From contig NZ_QOIM01000018.1 in NCBI RefSeq assembly GCF_003323735.1, positions 186,001 through 250,000 of the forward strand: 64,000 nt of DNA, written 5' to 3'. Position 1 is the first letter of the stretch; each line of letters starts with the position of its first letter. Of the stretch, positions 1 to 9,873 are shown piece by piece. This DNA is from Streptomyces reniochalinae (GTDB lineage: Bacteria; Actinomycetota; Actinomycetes; Streptomycetales; Streptomycetaceae). The notes beneath the pieces were generated by a model. That model made no database searches. It saw only the letters and a program-made list of their open reading frames with translations, and was not told the origin of the DNA. Made by a program: the position numbers and the translations under genes.

Positions 1-49
1 TCACGGCCTCGTTGAACTCAGCGATCACCGTGTCGTCCGAGACGGCCAC
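1..49 (-). CDS. Partial N-terminus of a small protein, possibly DUF3140
   Basis: A GTG at 49-47 opens a frame that leaves the window at its left edge, giving only about 16 residues (VAVSDDTVIAEFNEAV). It starts 3 bases after the stop of the DUF2945 gene, so the two are probably one operon. Proteins of the DUF3140 family have a similar N-terminus (an acidic stretch, then a FxxxV motif) and often lie next to DUF2945 genes. That is the only reason for the suggestion; too little sequence is present to prove it. Confidence 0.3.
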   Translation of the reverse strand, partial: MAVSDDTVIAEFNEAV

Positions 50-51
50 GC

Positions 52-276
52 CTAGTCACCGTCCCTCTTCCGCAGCGAGCCGGGCTTGTGCACGGCCCGG
101 CGGCCTGACTTCTCGCTCTCCACCTCGTACTGCGGTTCCTCGGGCGAGGCGTCCACCGTGCGCCCCGCCGCGCGCCTCCGCTCGGTGATCTTCTGCTTCA
201 CCGTTCCGACCGCGCGGCTCCCATGGCTCGCCCAGGACACCCGGTCGCCCTTGCGTACCTTCCGGTCCTTGCCCAC
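52..276 (-). CDS. DUF2945 (HVA1/TUDOR-like) small basic protein
   Basis: This 74-residue basic protein starts at GTG 276. Its N-terminal [15 protein letters not shown], followed by a short spacer and a [13 protein letters not shown] strand, matches the DUF2945 (hypervirulence-associated TUDOR domain) pattern of a KGDxVxW strand and a GxVxxK strand. The C-terminus has the usual [21 protein letters not shown]. The family is a small beta-barrel of unknown biochemical role, common in Streptomyces. It is followed closely by a second small gene running off the window edge. The family call is fairly safe; the function is not known. Confidence 0.75.
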   Translation of the reverse strand: MGKDRKVRKGDRVSWASHGSRAVGTVKQKITERRRAAGRTVDASPEEPQYEVESEKSGRRAVHKPGSLRKRDGD

Positions 277-538
277 GCCACCCTCCCGCCTCCCTCACCG
301 TCCTGTCACCGTCTCGATCCGGGAGTTACCACCGCGAACGCCGCGAAACGTACGGACCGGGCGCGGGGAATGGCCGGGCGGAGAGGGAGGCCACCCGGTG
401 CGCTCAGGCCCGTGGGGCTTGTTGTCGGCGGGCAACACACGGAAGATGCTGACCGCCGATCCCTGTCCGAATCCTGAACGCCCACGCGGTCCGCGCGTTT
501 CGTCGCTTTGGACCGATCGTGGCGGTGGAGGTGGCCAC

Positions 539-3520
539 GTGCCGTACGCGGTTCTCAGATCCCCGCAGACCTCCCGGTTCGTCGGCCGCCGGGACGAACT
601 CGGCGCCCTGAGCGAGGCGCTCGCCACCGCACCCTCCGTGGCCTTCGTCGAGGGCGAGGCCGGCATCGGCAAGACCCGGCTCATCCACGAGGCGCTCCGC
701 GGGGCCGCCGGGCGCCCCGGTGCCCCGCGACGGCGGGTACTGGCGGGCAGCTGTCTGCCGCTGCGCGAGCCGTTCCCCTACGGCCCGGTCGTCGACCTGC
801 TGCGCGGACTGGGCGAGGACCTGCCCTCCCGGCTGAACCCCGTCTGCGGCGCGCTGCGCGCCTACATGCCCGAGCTGGCCGCCGTCCTGCCGCCCGCGCC
901 CGATCCGCCGGCCGACCACCGGGCCACCCAGCACCGGCTCTTCCGCGCCGTGCGCGCGCTGCTGGAGGCACTCGGCGACACCGTGGTCGTGGTGGAGGAC
1001 GTGCACTGGGCGGACGACGGGACGCGCGACCTGCTGCGGTTCCTCGTCGACGCCCCGCCGCCCGGACTCTCGCTGGTGCTCAGCTACCGGCGTGAGGACC
1101 TGCCCGCGGGCGGGCTGCCGTTGGGGCGGGCACACCGCTGCCCGCCCGGCACCACCGAGATCCGCGTGCCCCTGCACCCGCTGGATCCGGCGGCCGTGTC
1201 CGCGCTGACGGCCGCCATGACCGGCGGCCGTCCCGTGACCGAGGAACTGGCGGCCGAGCTGCACCGCACCACGGCCGGCATCCCCTTCGTGCTGGAGGAG
1301 ACGGTGCGGGTGCTGTCGGCCGGCTCCCGCGGCGGGCAGCGTCTCGACTGGGACGGGCTCGCGCACATGCGCGTCCCCGCGCTCCTCCTGGAGGCGACCG
1401 CTGACCGCATGGCGCAGCTCTCGACCGCCGCCGCCGACGCGGTACGTGCCGCGGCGGTGGTACGCGTACCGGCCGAGGAGGACCTGATCGCGGACGTGAT
1501 GGGCGCCTTCGGGCCTGACCCGCGTGCCGGCGGGCGCGCCCCCGCGGCGGGCGCCGCCCTCCGCGAGGCCCTGCAAGCGGGCATGCTCCACGAGGAGGAC
1601 GGCGGACGGTACGGCTTCCGGCACACCCTCGCCCAGCAGGCGGTCTACTCCACACTCCCGGGCCCCGACCGCCACCTGCTGCACAGACAGGCCCTGACCG
1701 CGCTGGCCCGCAGGGACCCGCAGCCGCTGGTGCGGCTGGCCTACCACGCCCGGCTGTGCGGCGACTGGAGCGCCTGGTACCGGTACTGCGAGCAGGCCGT
1801 CGACGCCGCGCACGCCATGGGAGACACCGCGCTCGTGGTGGAGCTGCTGGAGGAACTGCTGTGCGACGACCGGTTGCCGACGCGGGAACGCGGCCGGCTC
1901 GCCGCCCGGCTCTCCACGGAGGCCGCCGTCGGCCTGGCCCACCGCCGTGCCACCGGACTGCTGCGCCGCGTCCTGCGCGACGCAGGGCTCCCCGAGGGGC
2001 TGCGCGGCGAGATCCGGCTCAACCTCGGACTGCTGCTCAACAACCAGGCCGGCCGCTACCAGGAAGGGCGCGCCGACACCGCCACAGCGGTCGCCGAGCT
2101 GCGCGAGCGGCCCGCCCTCGCCGCCCGCGGCATGGCCGCACTGGCCATGCCCAGCTGGGGAGACGAACCGCTCCACGTCCACGAGCGGTGGATCGAGCGG
2201 GCCGAGGAACTGGTCGCCGCCCGCACGGACGGCGCGCTGCGCATCGCCGTGCGCGGCAACCACCTCTCCCTGCGGCTGTCCACGGGATCGCCCACCGCGT
2301 GGGAGCAGGCCGAAGCGCTGCTGGGCCAGTGCAGGACCGTCGCCGAGCGCCGCGAGGTCGCCCGCGCCTGCGGCAACATCGCGGACGCGGCCACCTGCCT
2401 GGGCCACTACGAGGCCGCCCGCCGCTACCGGCTGGAGGGCCGCCGTCTCGCCGCCGAGTGCGGAGCCCCGTACCTGGAGAGCATCGTCGAGGGCACCGCG
2501 CTGCGCCTGGCCTGGTACACCGGCCACTGGGACGGGCTCGCCGAGCGGGCCCGCAACGCGCTGGGACTGGTCGGCGGGGTCTCCGGTATCGCCGCCGACG
2601 CCCACCTGGTGCTGGGCCTGCTGGCGTCGGCGCGCGGCGAGTGGGAGGAGGCCGAGGCCAGGCTGCGGGACGCGGGCCCGGCCGACCCCGCCAACGCGCC
2701 GGCCACCATACTGGCCGCCGCCTCAGCGGCCCTGGCCAGGCTCAGGATGGCGTGCGGCGACACGGAGGCCGGCTGCGCCGAGGCGCTGCGCGCGGTGGCG
2801 CGCATCCGCAAGAAGGGCATCTGGACGTGGGCGGCCGACCTGACGCCGATGGCGGTCGCCGCGCTCGTGCGCCGGGCGCGGCACGCGGAGGCGGCGGCGC
2901 TGACCGTGGAGTTCGGCGAGCGGCTCGCCGGGCGCGACGCTCCGCTGGCCGCCGCGGCGCACCGGGCCTGCCAGGGCATCCTCGCCACCGCGCAAGAGCG
3001 CCACAAGGAGGCCGTCGAGGCGTTCACCGCGGCACGCGCCGCCTACGCCGCGCTGCCGCAGCCCTACTCCGCCGCCCGCACGGGGGAGGCCGCCGCGCGC
3101 AACCTGCTGGCCGCGGGCGAGGGTTCCGGCAGCAGCGCGCTGGCGGAGGTGGCGGAGGAGTTCGGGGCGCTCGGCGCGATCCGGGACGCGGCGCGCTGCC
3201 GCCGCGCTCTGCGGCAGAACGGGCGGGTGGTGCCCTCGCGCCGGGGGCGGCGCGGCTACGGGGGCGCACTCTCCCCGCGGGAGGCGGAGGTGGCGCGGCT
3301 GGTCGCGCTCGGCCGCACCAACCGCGAGATCGCCGAGGTGCTGTTCCTGTCCCCGCGCACCGTCGAGCAGCACGTGGCGCGGGTGCTGCGCAAGCTGAAC
3401 GTGGCCTCGCGCGCGCAGGTGGCCACGACGCGCCCGGCGTGGGAGGAGTCACCGGAGGGCGGCGTGCCGTTCGAGGGCGGTGGGCCGTCCACGCGGGGCG
3501 AGGGCGCTGCGCACGGCTGA
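539..3520 (+). CDS. LuxR-family ATP-dependent transcriptional regulator (LAL type)
   Basis: Large transcription factor of about 993 residues. GTG 539 is chosen because GGAGGT sits 6-7 bases upstream and because homology ([15 protein letters not shown]) begins there; the frame is open much further upstream without coding sense. An N-terminal AAA/STAND ATPase domain has a Walker A GEAGIGKT at about residues 39-46 and a Walker B-like [11 protein letters not shown] near 148-158. A long helical, TPR-like middle follows. A C-terminal LuxR helix-turn-helix lies near 911-961 ([18 protein letters not shown]...[16 protein letters not shown]). LALs activate catabolic or secondary-metabolite genes in response to a ligand. 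It lies about 6 kb from the PKS cluster with unrelated genes between, so a link to the cluster is only a possibility. Confidence 0.9.
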   Translation: MPYAVLRSPQTSRFVGRRDELGALSEALATAPSVAFVEGEAGIGKTRLIHEALRGAAGRPGAPRRRVLAGSCLPLREPFPYGPVVDLLRGLGEDLPSRLNPVCGALRAYMPELAAVLPPAPDPPADHRATQHRLFRAVRALLEALGDTVVVVEDVHWADDGTRDLLRFLVDAPPPGLSLVLSYRREDLPAGGLPLGRAHRCPPGTTEIRVPLHPLDPAAVSALTAAMTGGRPVTEELAAELHRTTAGIPFVLEETVRVLSAGSRGGQRLDWDGLAHMRVPALLLEATADRMAQLSTAAADAVRAAAVVRVPAEEDLIADVMGAFGPDPRAGGRAPAAGAALREALQAGMLHEEDGGRYGFRHTLAQQAVYSTLPGPDRHLLHRQALTALARRDPQPLVRLAYHARLCGDWSAWYRYCEQAVDAAHAMGDTALVVELLEELLCDDRLPTRERGRLAARLSTEAAVGLAHRRATGLLRRVLRDAGLPEGLRGEIRLNLGLLLNNQAGRYQEGRADTATAVAELRERPALAARGMAALAMPSWGDEPLHVHERWIERAEELVAARTDGALRIAVRGNHLSLRLSTGSPTAWEQAEALLGQCRTVAERREVARACGNIADAATCLGHYEAARRYRLEGRRLAAECGAPYLESIVEGTALRLAWYTGHWDGLAERARNALGLVGGVSGIAADAHLVLGLLASARGEWEEAEARLRDAGPADPANAPATILAAASAALARLRMACGDTEAGCAEALRAVARIRKKGIWTWAADLTPMAVAALVRRARHAEAAALTVEFGERLAGRDAPLAAAAHRACQGILATAQERHKEAVEAFTAARAAYAALPQPYSAARTGEAAARNLLAAGEGSGSSALAEVAEEFGALGAIRDAARCRRALRQNGRVVPSRRGRRGYGGALSPREAEVARLVALGRTNREIAEVLFLSPRTVEQHVARVLRKLNVASRAQVATTRPAWEESPEGGVPFEGGGPSTRGEGAAHG

Positions 3521-3690
3521 GCGACGCCGTGGCCTGAACCCGCCGTTCCACGGCGTGCGTTCACCGTGCGAATACGTACCCCTACCTATGACGTTCCGGA
3601 TTGTTTCGCTCCGGCGGCGGACCGAGGGTGTGGGCCAGACGGACGGGCGCCCCCCGCCCGCCCCGACCCCCACGACGAGGAGCAGTATCC

Positions 3691-4911
3691 ATGGGTACTC
3701 GTACGCGCAGCAGACGCCTCACAGCCCTGGGCATCGGCGCGCTGACCGCGACGGCGCTGGGGCTGAGCGGAGCCGCCACCGCCGGCGCGTCCACCCCCGA
3801 CGCACAGCAGGGCACCATCCGCGGCGCCTCCGCGCCCGGCGCGATATCCGGCCAGTACATCGTTGCGCTCGACGGCCAGGCATCGGTGTCCGCCACCGCG
3901 CGCACCCAGGCCCGCGCCACCGCCGAACGGCTCACCGACGCCTACGGCGGCACGGTCGGCCAGGTGTACTCGGCGGCCTTCCGCGGCTTCTCCTTCCGCG
4001 CCACCGAGGCACAGGCCGAGAAGCTCGCGGCGGCGCCGGGCGTCAAGTACGTCGAGGCCGACGGCAGGGCGCACACCACCGGGACACAGCCCAGTCCGCC
4101 CTCCTGGGGCATCGACCGGGTCGACGGCGCACTCGACGACTCCTACAGCTACCCGAACGACGGCTCGGGTGTGACCGCCTACATCGTCGACACCGGCATC
4201 GACATGACGCACACGGAGTTCGGCGGCCGCGCCGGCAGCGGCTACGACTTCATCGACAACGACAGCGACGCCAGCGACTGCCAGGGCCACGGCACCCACG
4301 TCGCCGGCACGGTCGGCAGCCGCTCCTACGGCGTGGCCAAGAACGTCGACCTGGTCGCGGTGCGGGTGCTCAACTGCCAGGGCTCGGGCGAGTGGTCGCA
4401 GGTCATCGGCGGCATCGACTGGGTGGCGCGGAACCACAGCGGCCCCTCCGTCGCCAACATGAGCCTGGGCGGCGGCGCCAGCACGTCCGTGGACAACGCC
4501 GTCCAGGGCGCCATCGACAGCGGCGTCACCTTCGCCGTGGCGGCAGGCAACGACTCCAGCGACGCCTGCAACACCAGCCCGGCACGGGTGCCGGAAGCCC
4601 TCACCCTCGGCTCGACCGACCGCGGCGACGGCAGGTCGTCCTTCTCCAACTACGGCCGCTGCCTCGACCTGTTCGCGCCGGGCGGCAGCATCACCTCCAC
4701 CCGCAACGGCGGCGGTTCCACGACCATGAGCGGAACCTCCATGGCCACCCCGCACGCCGCGGGCGCCGCGGCGCTCTACCTGTCCGCGCACCAGAGCGCC
4801 TCGCCGGGCCAGGTAGGGGACGCCCTCGTCGGCAACGCGGAGACCGGCGTGGTCGGCAACCCCGGCTCCGGTTCGCCCAACGCCCTGCTGAACGTCGGCC
4901 GCCTGGGCTGA
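3691..4911 (+). CDS. Secreted subtilisin-like serine protease (S8)
   Basis: The protein has 406 residues. ATG 3691 has GAGGAG about 9 bases upstream and is followed by a Sec-type signal (RTRSRRL, hydrophobic stretch, GAATAGAS). An I9-type propeptide follows (GQYIVALDG to KYVEADG). The catalytic triad is visible: Asp167 in AYIVDTGID, His200 in GHGTHVAG and Ser350 in SGTSMATPHAAG. The oxyanion Asn lies in AVAAGNDSS. Size and order match Streptomyces extracellular proteinase-K-like subtilases without a C-terminal extension. It should act outside the cell as an endoprotease. The gene stands alone, with its own upstream region and no evident partner. Confidence 0.93.
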   Translation: MGTRTRSRRLTALGIGALTATALGLSGAATAGASTPDAQQGTIRGASAPGAISGQYIVALDGQASVSATARTQARATAERLTDAYGGTVGQVYSAAFRGFSFRATEAQAEKLAAAPGVKYVEADGRAHTTGTQPSPPSWGIDRVDGALDDSYSYPNDGSGVTAYIVDTGIDMTHTEFGGRAGSGYDFIDNDSDASDCQGHGTHVAGTVGSRSYGVAKNVDLVAVRVLNCQGSGEWSQVIGGIDWVARNHSGPSVANMSLGGGASTSVDNAVQGAIDSGVTFAVAAGNDSSDACNTSPARVPEALTLGSTDRGDGRSSFSNYGRCLDLFAPGGSITSTRNGGGSTTMSGTSMATPHAAGAAALYLSAHQSASPGQVGDALVGNAETGVVGNPGSGSPNALLNVGRLG

Positions 4912-5085
4912 CCCCCTCCTCCCTCCGCCCGCCCCAGACGCCGGCCCGTGTCACCGTCCCCACCGGTGCCACGGGCCGGCCCCGTGCGGTCCAGGCGCCG
5001 GCGCACTGTGCGGCCGCGGCCTCCGTGCGGCCGCCGCTTGTGTGCGCCTTCGGCCTGTGTGCGGCCGACCGCACGGTCGCTCGGG

Positions 5086-5205
5086 CGCGTCGAGCCGCTT
5101 CGCCGTACGGCGCGATGCTCCGGTGCGCGTCGAGCCGCTTCGCCGTACGGCGCGATGCTCCGGTGCGCGTCGAGCCGCTTCGTCGTACGCCGCGACGCTT
5201 CGCCG
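5086..5205. repeat. 40-bp tandem repeat, two exact copies plus one decayed copy
   Basis: The unit begins CGCGTCGAGCCGCTTCGCCG and recurs at 5086, 5126 and 5166, an exact 40-bp period. The first two copies are nearly identical; the third diverges after about 20 bases and a partial fourth (CGCTTCGCCGTACGCCG) follows. Each copy contains a short palindrome, CCGTACGG. The array fills the 327-bp gap between the subtilase and the winged-helix gene and ends about 35 bases before that gene's start. It may be a regulator-binding array or simply a slippage product. No gene was found in 4912-5238. Confidence 0.85.
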
Positions 5206-5238
5206 TACGCCGAAATGCGGGGTCCCTACCCTGGACGG

Positions 5239-6096
5239 GTGAAGACCTCCCCCAGGGAGCGCTCCGGCGCGGCTCCCCGCCCCGCGACGACCGGCACGGC
5301 CGCCCGCCCCTCGTCCGGCGGCGCGCCGCACGAGGAAACGCACAATGCGGTGGCTGCCCACCGGGGCGACGCCGACCTCGCCGCCGTCGGCGCGCTGCTG
5401 GCCGATCCGGGGCGGTGCCGGGTGCTGCTGGCGCTCGACGACGGCAGGGCGCTGCCCGCGACGCTGCTCGCCGCCGAGGCCGGGGTCGCGCCGTCCACCG
5501 CCAGCGGCCATCTGCGCAAGCTGGTCGACGCGGGGATGCTGACCGTGGAGCGGCACGGAAGGCACCGCTACTACCGGCTCGCCGGGGAGCACGTCGCCCG
5601 GCTGCTGGAGACGCTCGCCCAGCTCTCGCCCGCCCAGCCCGTCCGCTCGCTGCGCCGGCACACCCGCGCCCAGGCGCTGCGCAGGGCCCGCACCTGCTAC
5701 GACCACCTGGCAGGACGGCTCGGCGTGGAGCTGATGCGCGTCCTGCTGGAGAAGGGCCACCTCGTCGGCGGTGACGGCCTCTTCGACCCCTCGGTGGCCG
5801 AACGCGACCGGCTCTCCGGCTCCGGACACGACATCGACTACCGGCTGACGCCCCAGGGCGAAACCTTCCTGGCCGCTTTCGGCGTGACCTGGCCCCCGCG
5901 CCGCGCGGCCGTCCGCTACTGCGTCGACTGGAGCGAGCAGCGCCACCACCTCTCCGGCGCCCTCGGACGCGGCCTGCACGACCGGCTGCTCACGCTCGGC
6001 TGGCTCACCCGCGCACCCGCCAGCCGCGCCGTCCACCTCACCGAGGCGGGCCGCGCGGGGCTGGCCGACACCTTCGGCGTCGTTCTCACTGACTGA
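5239..6096 (+). CDS. ArsR-type winged-helix transcriptional regulator
   Basis: The protein has 285 residues from GTG 5239. The winged helix lies near residues 50-115: LADPGRCRVLLALDDG, then a recognition helix in AGVAPSTASGHLRKLVDAGML and a wing TVERHGRHRYYRL. This resembles ArsR/SmtB regulators fused to a longer C-terminal region rich in Arg, Cys and His (HTRAQALRRARTCYDHLAGRLG), a layout common in Streptomyces. A TACCCT hexamer at 5227-5232 lies seven bases before the start codon and there is no Shine-Dalgarno, so the mRNA is probably leaderless. The effector is unknown. The 40-bp repeats immediately upstream could be its own operator. Confidence 0.8.
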   Translation: MKTSPRERSGAAPRPATTGTAARPSSGGAPHEETHNAVAAHRGDADLAAVGALLADPGRCRVLLALDDGRALPATLLAAEAGVAPSTASGHLRKLVDAGMLTVERHGRHRYYRLAGEHVARLLETLAQLSPAQPVRSLRRHTRAQALRRARTCYDHLAGRLGVELMRVLLEKGHLVGGDGLFDPSVAERDRLSGSGHDIDYRLTPQGETFLAAFGVTWPPRRAAVRYCVDWSEQRHHLSGALGRGLHDRLLTLGWLTRAPASRAVHLTEAGRAGLADTFGVVLTD

Positions 6097-6202
6097 CACC
6101 GCTGTACCCCACGTATCCCGTATCCCGGAAGCCTTGTTCCGCACCGTGAGCTCCTCTAGGGTCGTGGCCTTCCCGGAGCAAGATCAGCCGAAGGGGTGTG
6201 CG

Positions 6203-7903
6203 GTGGCGGACGAGGCGATACCGGAACGGCGGACGGCGACGGACCGTGCCCCGGAAACGAGCGACGAACGGGGCCGGGACTGGGGCGAGGAGCGGGCCCG
6301 GGGCGGGGGCGAGCAGCGGACCCGAGGTCTTGGCGACGAGGGTGCCCGAGGTCTTGGCGGAGAGCGTGCCCCGGGCACGGGCGGTGCGGCGGCCCCCGGC
6401 GCGGCCGAGCCGGAAACGGGCGGGCCAGAGCACCCGGAGGGAAGGCGCGACGACCTCGCCCGGCGCAGGTTTCTCGCCGGTGCGGGGGCGACCGGAGCCG
6501 CGGGCCTGTTCGCCGGTGCGTCGGCGGCACCGGCCCACGCCCGGGACCGTGACACGGAGGGCGGGGGCGAGAAGCTCGGGCCCAAGGTCTTCGACGCGGA
6601 CACGCTGCTGCTCGTACCCGATCGGGTGCTGCTGCCCGAGGGTGTCGTCAAGGGCCACGCCGTGCTCGTGAAGAAGGGCGTCTTCCGCGAGATCGGCCCC
6701 GCGGACGAGCTCACCGCCAGACACTCCCACCTCGAACCCGTCCGGCTCGAAGGGCACCTGCTCATGCCCGGGTTCGTGGACGCCCACCACCATCTGACGC
6801 AGAGCTTCGGCAAGGCACAGGCGTTCGGGCAGCCGTCCGAGATCTTCAAGACCGTCTGGGAACCGCTGGAGCACGCGCTCGACGAGGAGAGCGCCTACCT
6901 GGCGGCGAAGCTGGCCGCGCTGGAGTCGCTGCGCGGCGGCTTCACCACCGTCGCCGACGCCGGCACCCGCGCCCCCGTAGACGTGAAGGTGGTGGCCAAG
7001 GGCGCGGAAGAGGCCGGCATCCGCTGCGTGCTCAGCAAGGTCGTCTCCGACGGCAAGGGCGGCAAGGAACACCTGGAGCGCTGGGACGGGCACGAACTCA
7101 TCCACCCCTCGCTGGCCATACCGGTGCCCGAGGACGCCACCGCGAAGGTGCTCAAGGCGACGGCGCGGATGTGCGAGGAGGCGGGCGCCGTCTTCCAGAC
7201 CCACGTCAACGAGCACCTGGCCGCCGTCGAACGCTCCCTCAAGTCCGTGGGCCGGCGCCCCCTCGCCCACCTCCACCACGTCGGCGCCCTCGGCCCGGCC
7301 ACGCTCGGCGCACACGCCACGCTGCTCAGCCCCCACGAGATCAAGCTGCTCGCCGACACGGGCGCCGCGATCAGCTACAACCCCGTCGCCAGCGCGTGGA
7401 AGGGCAACGCCGTCGCCCAGGCCACGACGATGGCCGCCTGGGACGTGCGGTTCGGCACCGGCACCGACGGCACCCGAGGCGACGGCTTCCGCATGGTGGA
7501 CGCCGCCGAGAGCGGCCAGCGCCTCACCTCGGGCCTGGCGACCGGCGACTCCGTCTGCGGCGCCGGACGGCTCTGGATCGACCACGCCACCTCGGGCAGC
7601 GCCGACGCGGTCGGACTGAAGAAGAAGACGGGCCAGATCGCCGTCGGCAAGGCCGCCGACTTCCTCCTCGTCGACCTCGACGTCCCCGAGCTCACCCCCT
7701 CCTGGGACCTGGAGTGGGAACTGGTGCGGCTCGCCGGCCGCGACCAGCTCACCGCCGTCGTCGTCGCGGGCCGCCTGCGCCTGTGGCGCGGCTGGCCCCC
7801 GCACTGGGACGGCCCCGCGCTGGTCAGGCGCGCGGGAGAGGTCGGGCGCGCGGTCGTCCGCCGCGCCGACATCGACCGCGTCGACCCGACACCGGGCGAT
7901 TGA
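6203..7903 (+). CDS. Tat-exported amidohydrolase of the AtzA/TrzN (cytosine deaminase-like) superfamily
   Basis: The protein has about 566 residues. GTG 6203 has AAGGGG 6-7 bases upstream. The first 80 residues are low complexity (RGLGDEGARGLGGERAPG, encoded by a short tandem repeat). A twin-arginine signal follows: LARRRFLAGAGATGAAG and a hydrophobic run ending APAHA. The catalytic domain carries the metal-binding HxH in GFVDAHHHLTQ, a histidine in FQTHVNEH, a second in LAHLHHVGALG, and an Asp in GTGTDGTRGDGF, as in mononuclear-metal amidohydrolases that deaminate or dechlorinate heterocycles. The substrate cannot be inferred. A G/C-rich hairpin at 7940-7962 probably terminates it. The long low-complexity stretch before the Tat motif is unusual; a later start is possible, but I see no better RBS. 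Confidence 0.82.
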   Translation: MADEAIPERRTATDRAPETSDERGRDWGEERARGGGEQRTRGLGDEGARGLGGERAPGTGGAAAPGAAEPETGGPEHPEGRRDDLARRRFLAGAGATGAAGLFAGASAAPAHARDRDTEGGGEKLGPKVFDADTLLLVPDRVLLPEGVVKGHAVLVKKGVFREIGPADELTARHSHLEPVRLEGHLLMPGFVDAHHHLTQSFGKAQAFGQPSEIFKTVWEPLEHALDEESAYLAAKLAALESLRGGFTTVADAGTRAPVDVKVVAKGAEEAGIRCVLSKVVSDGKGGKEHLERWDGHELIHPSLAIPVPEDATAKVLKATARMCEEAGAVFQTHVNEHLAAVERSLKSVGRRPLAHLHHVGALGPATLGAHATLLSPHEIKLLADTGAAISYNPVASAWKGNAVAQATTMAAWDVRFGTGTDGTRGDGFRMVDAAESGQRLTSGLATGDSVCGAGRLWIDHATSGSADAVGLKKKTGQIAVGKAADFLLVDLDVPELTPSWDLEWELVRLAGRDQLTAVVVAGRLRLWRGWPPHWDGPALVRRAGEVGRAVVRRADIDRVDPTPGD

Positions 7904-7939
7904 GAGGGTCCGGCTTTTCGCGTGGGCCGAGCAGCCACT

Positions 7940-7962
7940 CCCCGCCGCCCTACACGGCGGGG
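7940..7962 (+). terminator. Hairpin after the amidohydrolase
   Basis: CCCCGCCG and CGGCGGGG form a perfect 8-bp stem with a 7-base loop, 37 bases after the amidohydrolase stop. There is no U-tract, which is usual for Streptomyces terminators. Confidence 0.6.
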
Positions 7963-8136
7963 GCCGGTAGGTGCTCCCGGCCATACCGCGGGCGTCGTGT
8001 GCCGAGACCGGACCGTTCGCGGCAGGGGAAGCGGCTGCCAAAGGCTGTACTCGAATCCGCCGGAGGGGCCGTTAGACGCCTTGCCCGAGGCTTGGTCAAG
8101 CCGTCCCGCCCCGCATGCCGAAAGGGTGCGGGGCGG
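7963..8136 (+). other. Non-coding stretch ending in a terminator hairpin; possible small RNA
   Basis: The 309-bp gap between the amidohydrolase and the DUF488 gene holds no plausible reading frame. Two hairpins bound it: one at 7940-7962, and CCGCCCCGCA/TGCGGGGCGG at 8106-8115 and 8127-8136 with an 11-base loop. The second hairpin lies 77 bases before the next start, so it does not follow any protein gene. That leaves about 140 bases that could be an independent transcript. No known RNA family was recognised. Confidence 0.3.
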
Positions 8137-8212
8137 TCTGGCGCGGGGGCACGGGGCTCGGGTCAGGTGCGTCGTGAGGCGCCGGCCGGCCCCGGGTGCC
8201 ATCCTGGGAGCC

Positions 8213-8761
8213 GTGGAGCACGTACCACCGCTGCTGACCCTGGGGCACGGCACCGCGGGGCGCGAGGAGCTGACCCGGCTGCTGCACGGTGCCGGGGTGC
8301 GGCGCCTCGTGGACGTACGCACCGCGCCCGGCAGCCGCCGCAACCCCGACGTGCACCGTGACGCGCTGAGCGACTGGCTGCCCGCCGAAGGGATCGGCTA
8401 CCGCTGGGACAAGCGGCTCGGCGGCTTCCGACGGGCCGCCCCCGACTCGCCCGACACCTTCTGGCGCAACGCGTCCTTCCGCGGCTACGCGGGCCACACC
8501 CGCGACCCCGACTTCCTCGCCGCCATGGACGACCTGCTCGACGAGGCGTCGCAGGCCACCACGGCCGTCATGTGCGGCGAGTCGGTCTGGTGGCGCTGCC
8601 ACCGCCGGCTCATCGCCGACTTCGCCGTCCTGGCCCGCGGCCACCCCGTCCGCCACCTCGCCCACGACGGCCGCCTCACCGACCACCCGCCCACCCCCGG
8701 CGCCCGCCTACGCGAGGACGGCCTGCTCGTCTACGACCTGGAGGCCCCCCGGGCGTCCTGA
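8213..8761 (+). CDS. DUF488 family protein
   Basis: The protein has 182 residues from GTG 8213. It has the DUF488 landmarks: LLTLGHGTAGREELTRLL at the N-terminus, LVDVRTAPGSRRNPD, GIGYRWDKRLGG, and the characteristic VMCGESVWWRCHRRLIAD, in which Cys-x-Glu and Cys-His-Arg suggest a conserved redox or metal-binding pocket. Family members are small cytosolic proteins of unknown activity, widespread in bacteria. The upstream TGGGAG is close to the start and may serve as RBS. The gene stands alone between two non-coding gaps. Confidence 0.85.
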   Translation: MEHVPPLLTLGHGTAGREELTRLLHGAGVRRLVDVRTAPGSRRNPDVHRDALSDWLPAEGIGYRWDKRLGGFRRAAPDSPDTFWRNASFRGYAGHTRDPDFLAAMDDLLDEASQATTAVMCGESVWWRCHRRLIADFAVLARGHPVRHLAHDGRLTDHPPTPGARLREDGLLVYDLEAPRAS

Positions 8762-9213
8762 CGGCCCGAGCGGGACCGGCTCTCTCGGTCGCCGTGGTGG
8801 TCGGAGCGGGCCCGCCCGCTCCACGGCCCGCCAGGCCGGTCGCCCCTCGCGGTCCGGGAACCGTCAGTGCAAGAGCGCGGCCTTCGAACCACGGGGTTGC
8901 GAGAGGGGGTTCACGCCGCACGTGGTGGTGGATCCGGCGGTGTGTGGCTGCTGCTGGTGGTCGCCGGGGCGGGGTGGTGCCGACCGGGGTCTGTGAGGGC
9001 GTGGCCAGCGGCCCGGCGCCGGCGATCCCGGTGACGCTCTCTGCGGCCGGGAGCGAGGCTGGCCGAAGGGGCGGGTGGGACACTGCGCCACGGGGAAACG
9101 CCGCGTCCCTCCCGCCGTCGAGGGCGCGCGCCAGGCCGCAGGCGCCGCGCCCCGTCATGCACTGTGCCGGGGCCGGCTCGAGAATCTCTCGACTCACGCT
9201 GGAGCGCCTCTGG
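8762..9213. other. Non-coding gap, nothing recognised
   Basis: These 452 bases separate the DUF488 gene from the convergent acpS gene. Open frames exist in several phases, as expected at this G+C content, but none has a ribosome-binding site or protein-like composition. I see no RNA gene or long repeat. Confidence 0.5.
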
Positions 9214-9795
9214 TCAGGCGGTCGCGAGCACCACGGCAGAGGCGACGTCGGCGTCGTGGGTGAGGGACAGGTGCCATGCGCCGATGCCGTGCCGTGCCGC
9301 CGCTGCGGCGACGGTTCCGGTCACGCGCAGGCTCGGGCGGCCCGTCGGGCCCGTACGGACCTCCGCGTCGTGCCAGCGCAGGCCGCTCGGTGCGCCGAGT
9401 GCCTTGGCGAGCGCCTCCTTGGCCGCGAAGCGTGCCGCCAGGGAGGCCGTACCGCGCGGGGTTCCCGAGGGCAGCGCCCGTTCCCGCGGGGTGAACAGCC
9501 GGTCGGCGAGGCCCGGGCTGCGCTGGAGTGCCAGACCGAACCGTGCTATCCCCGCCACGTCGATCCCGACACCGACGATGTGCGGTTCCGGTCCGAGTTC
9601 CGGCGTTGTTGCCGGTCCCGGCTCCGGTCCCGGTCCCGGCCCCGGGACCGGTTCCGCCGGGGCGTGCGGGGCCTCGGGGAGGAGGGTGAGTGGGTACGGG
9701 AGGAGCCAGGTCAGCCAGGTGCCGAACCCCCAGCCCCGCCGGCCCCGCAGAAACCCGCTGCGCGGACTCGTCCCGCGCGTCTCGTCGTCAGGCAT
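9214..9795 (-). CDS. acpS: Holo-[acyl-carrier-protein] synthase
   Basis: 4'-Phosphopantetheinyl transferase of the small AcpS type, which converts apo-ACP to holo-ACP using CoA and Mg2+. The family signatures are visible: [13 protein letters not shown] with the metal-binding Asp, and the second motif [14 protein letters not shown], followed by [17 protein letters not shown]. The protein is 193 residues, against about 120-130 for typical AcpS. The extra N-terminus of about 75 residues includes a Gly-Pro-rich stretch ([13 protein letters not shown]). No start codon lies close to the domain, so the extension may be real. It lies 80 bases from the end of the DHA2 transporter gene at the edge of the PKS cluster, and could activate the cluster ACP or serve primary fatty-acid synthesis. 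Confidence 0.88.
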   Translation of the reverse strand: MPDDETRGTSPRSGFLRGRRGWGFGTWLTWLLPYPLTLLPEAPHAPAEPVPGPGPGPEPGPATTPELGPEPHIVGVGIDVAGIARFGLALQRSPGLADRLFTPRERALPSGTPRGTASLAARFAAKEALAKALGAPSGLRWHDAEVRTGPTGRPSLRVTGTVAAAAARHGIGAWHLSLTHDADVASAVVLATA

Positions 9796-9873
9796 GCGGG
9801 CGAGGCTGGCACGGCCGGCTCGACGCCCGCTCGAGAACGTCGCGAGCGAGGCGAGGCGCGGCGCGGGCCGCGG

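Noticed and set aside
404..2605. A 733-codon open frame antisense to the LAL regulator
   Set aside because: Composition (Gly/Gln/Val-rich, no motifs) is that of a shadow of the regulator gene.
8676..9197. Open frame of 173 codons in the gap after DUF488
   Set aside because: No RBS, Pro/Arg/Ala-rich composition, overlaps the DUF488 gene end.
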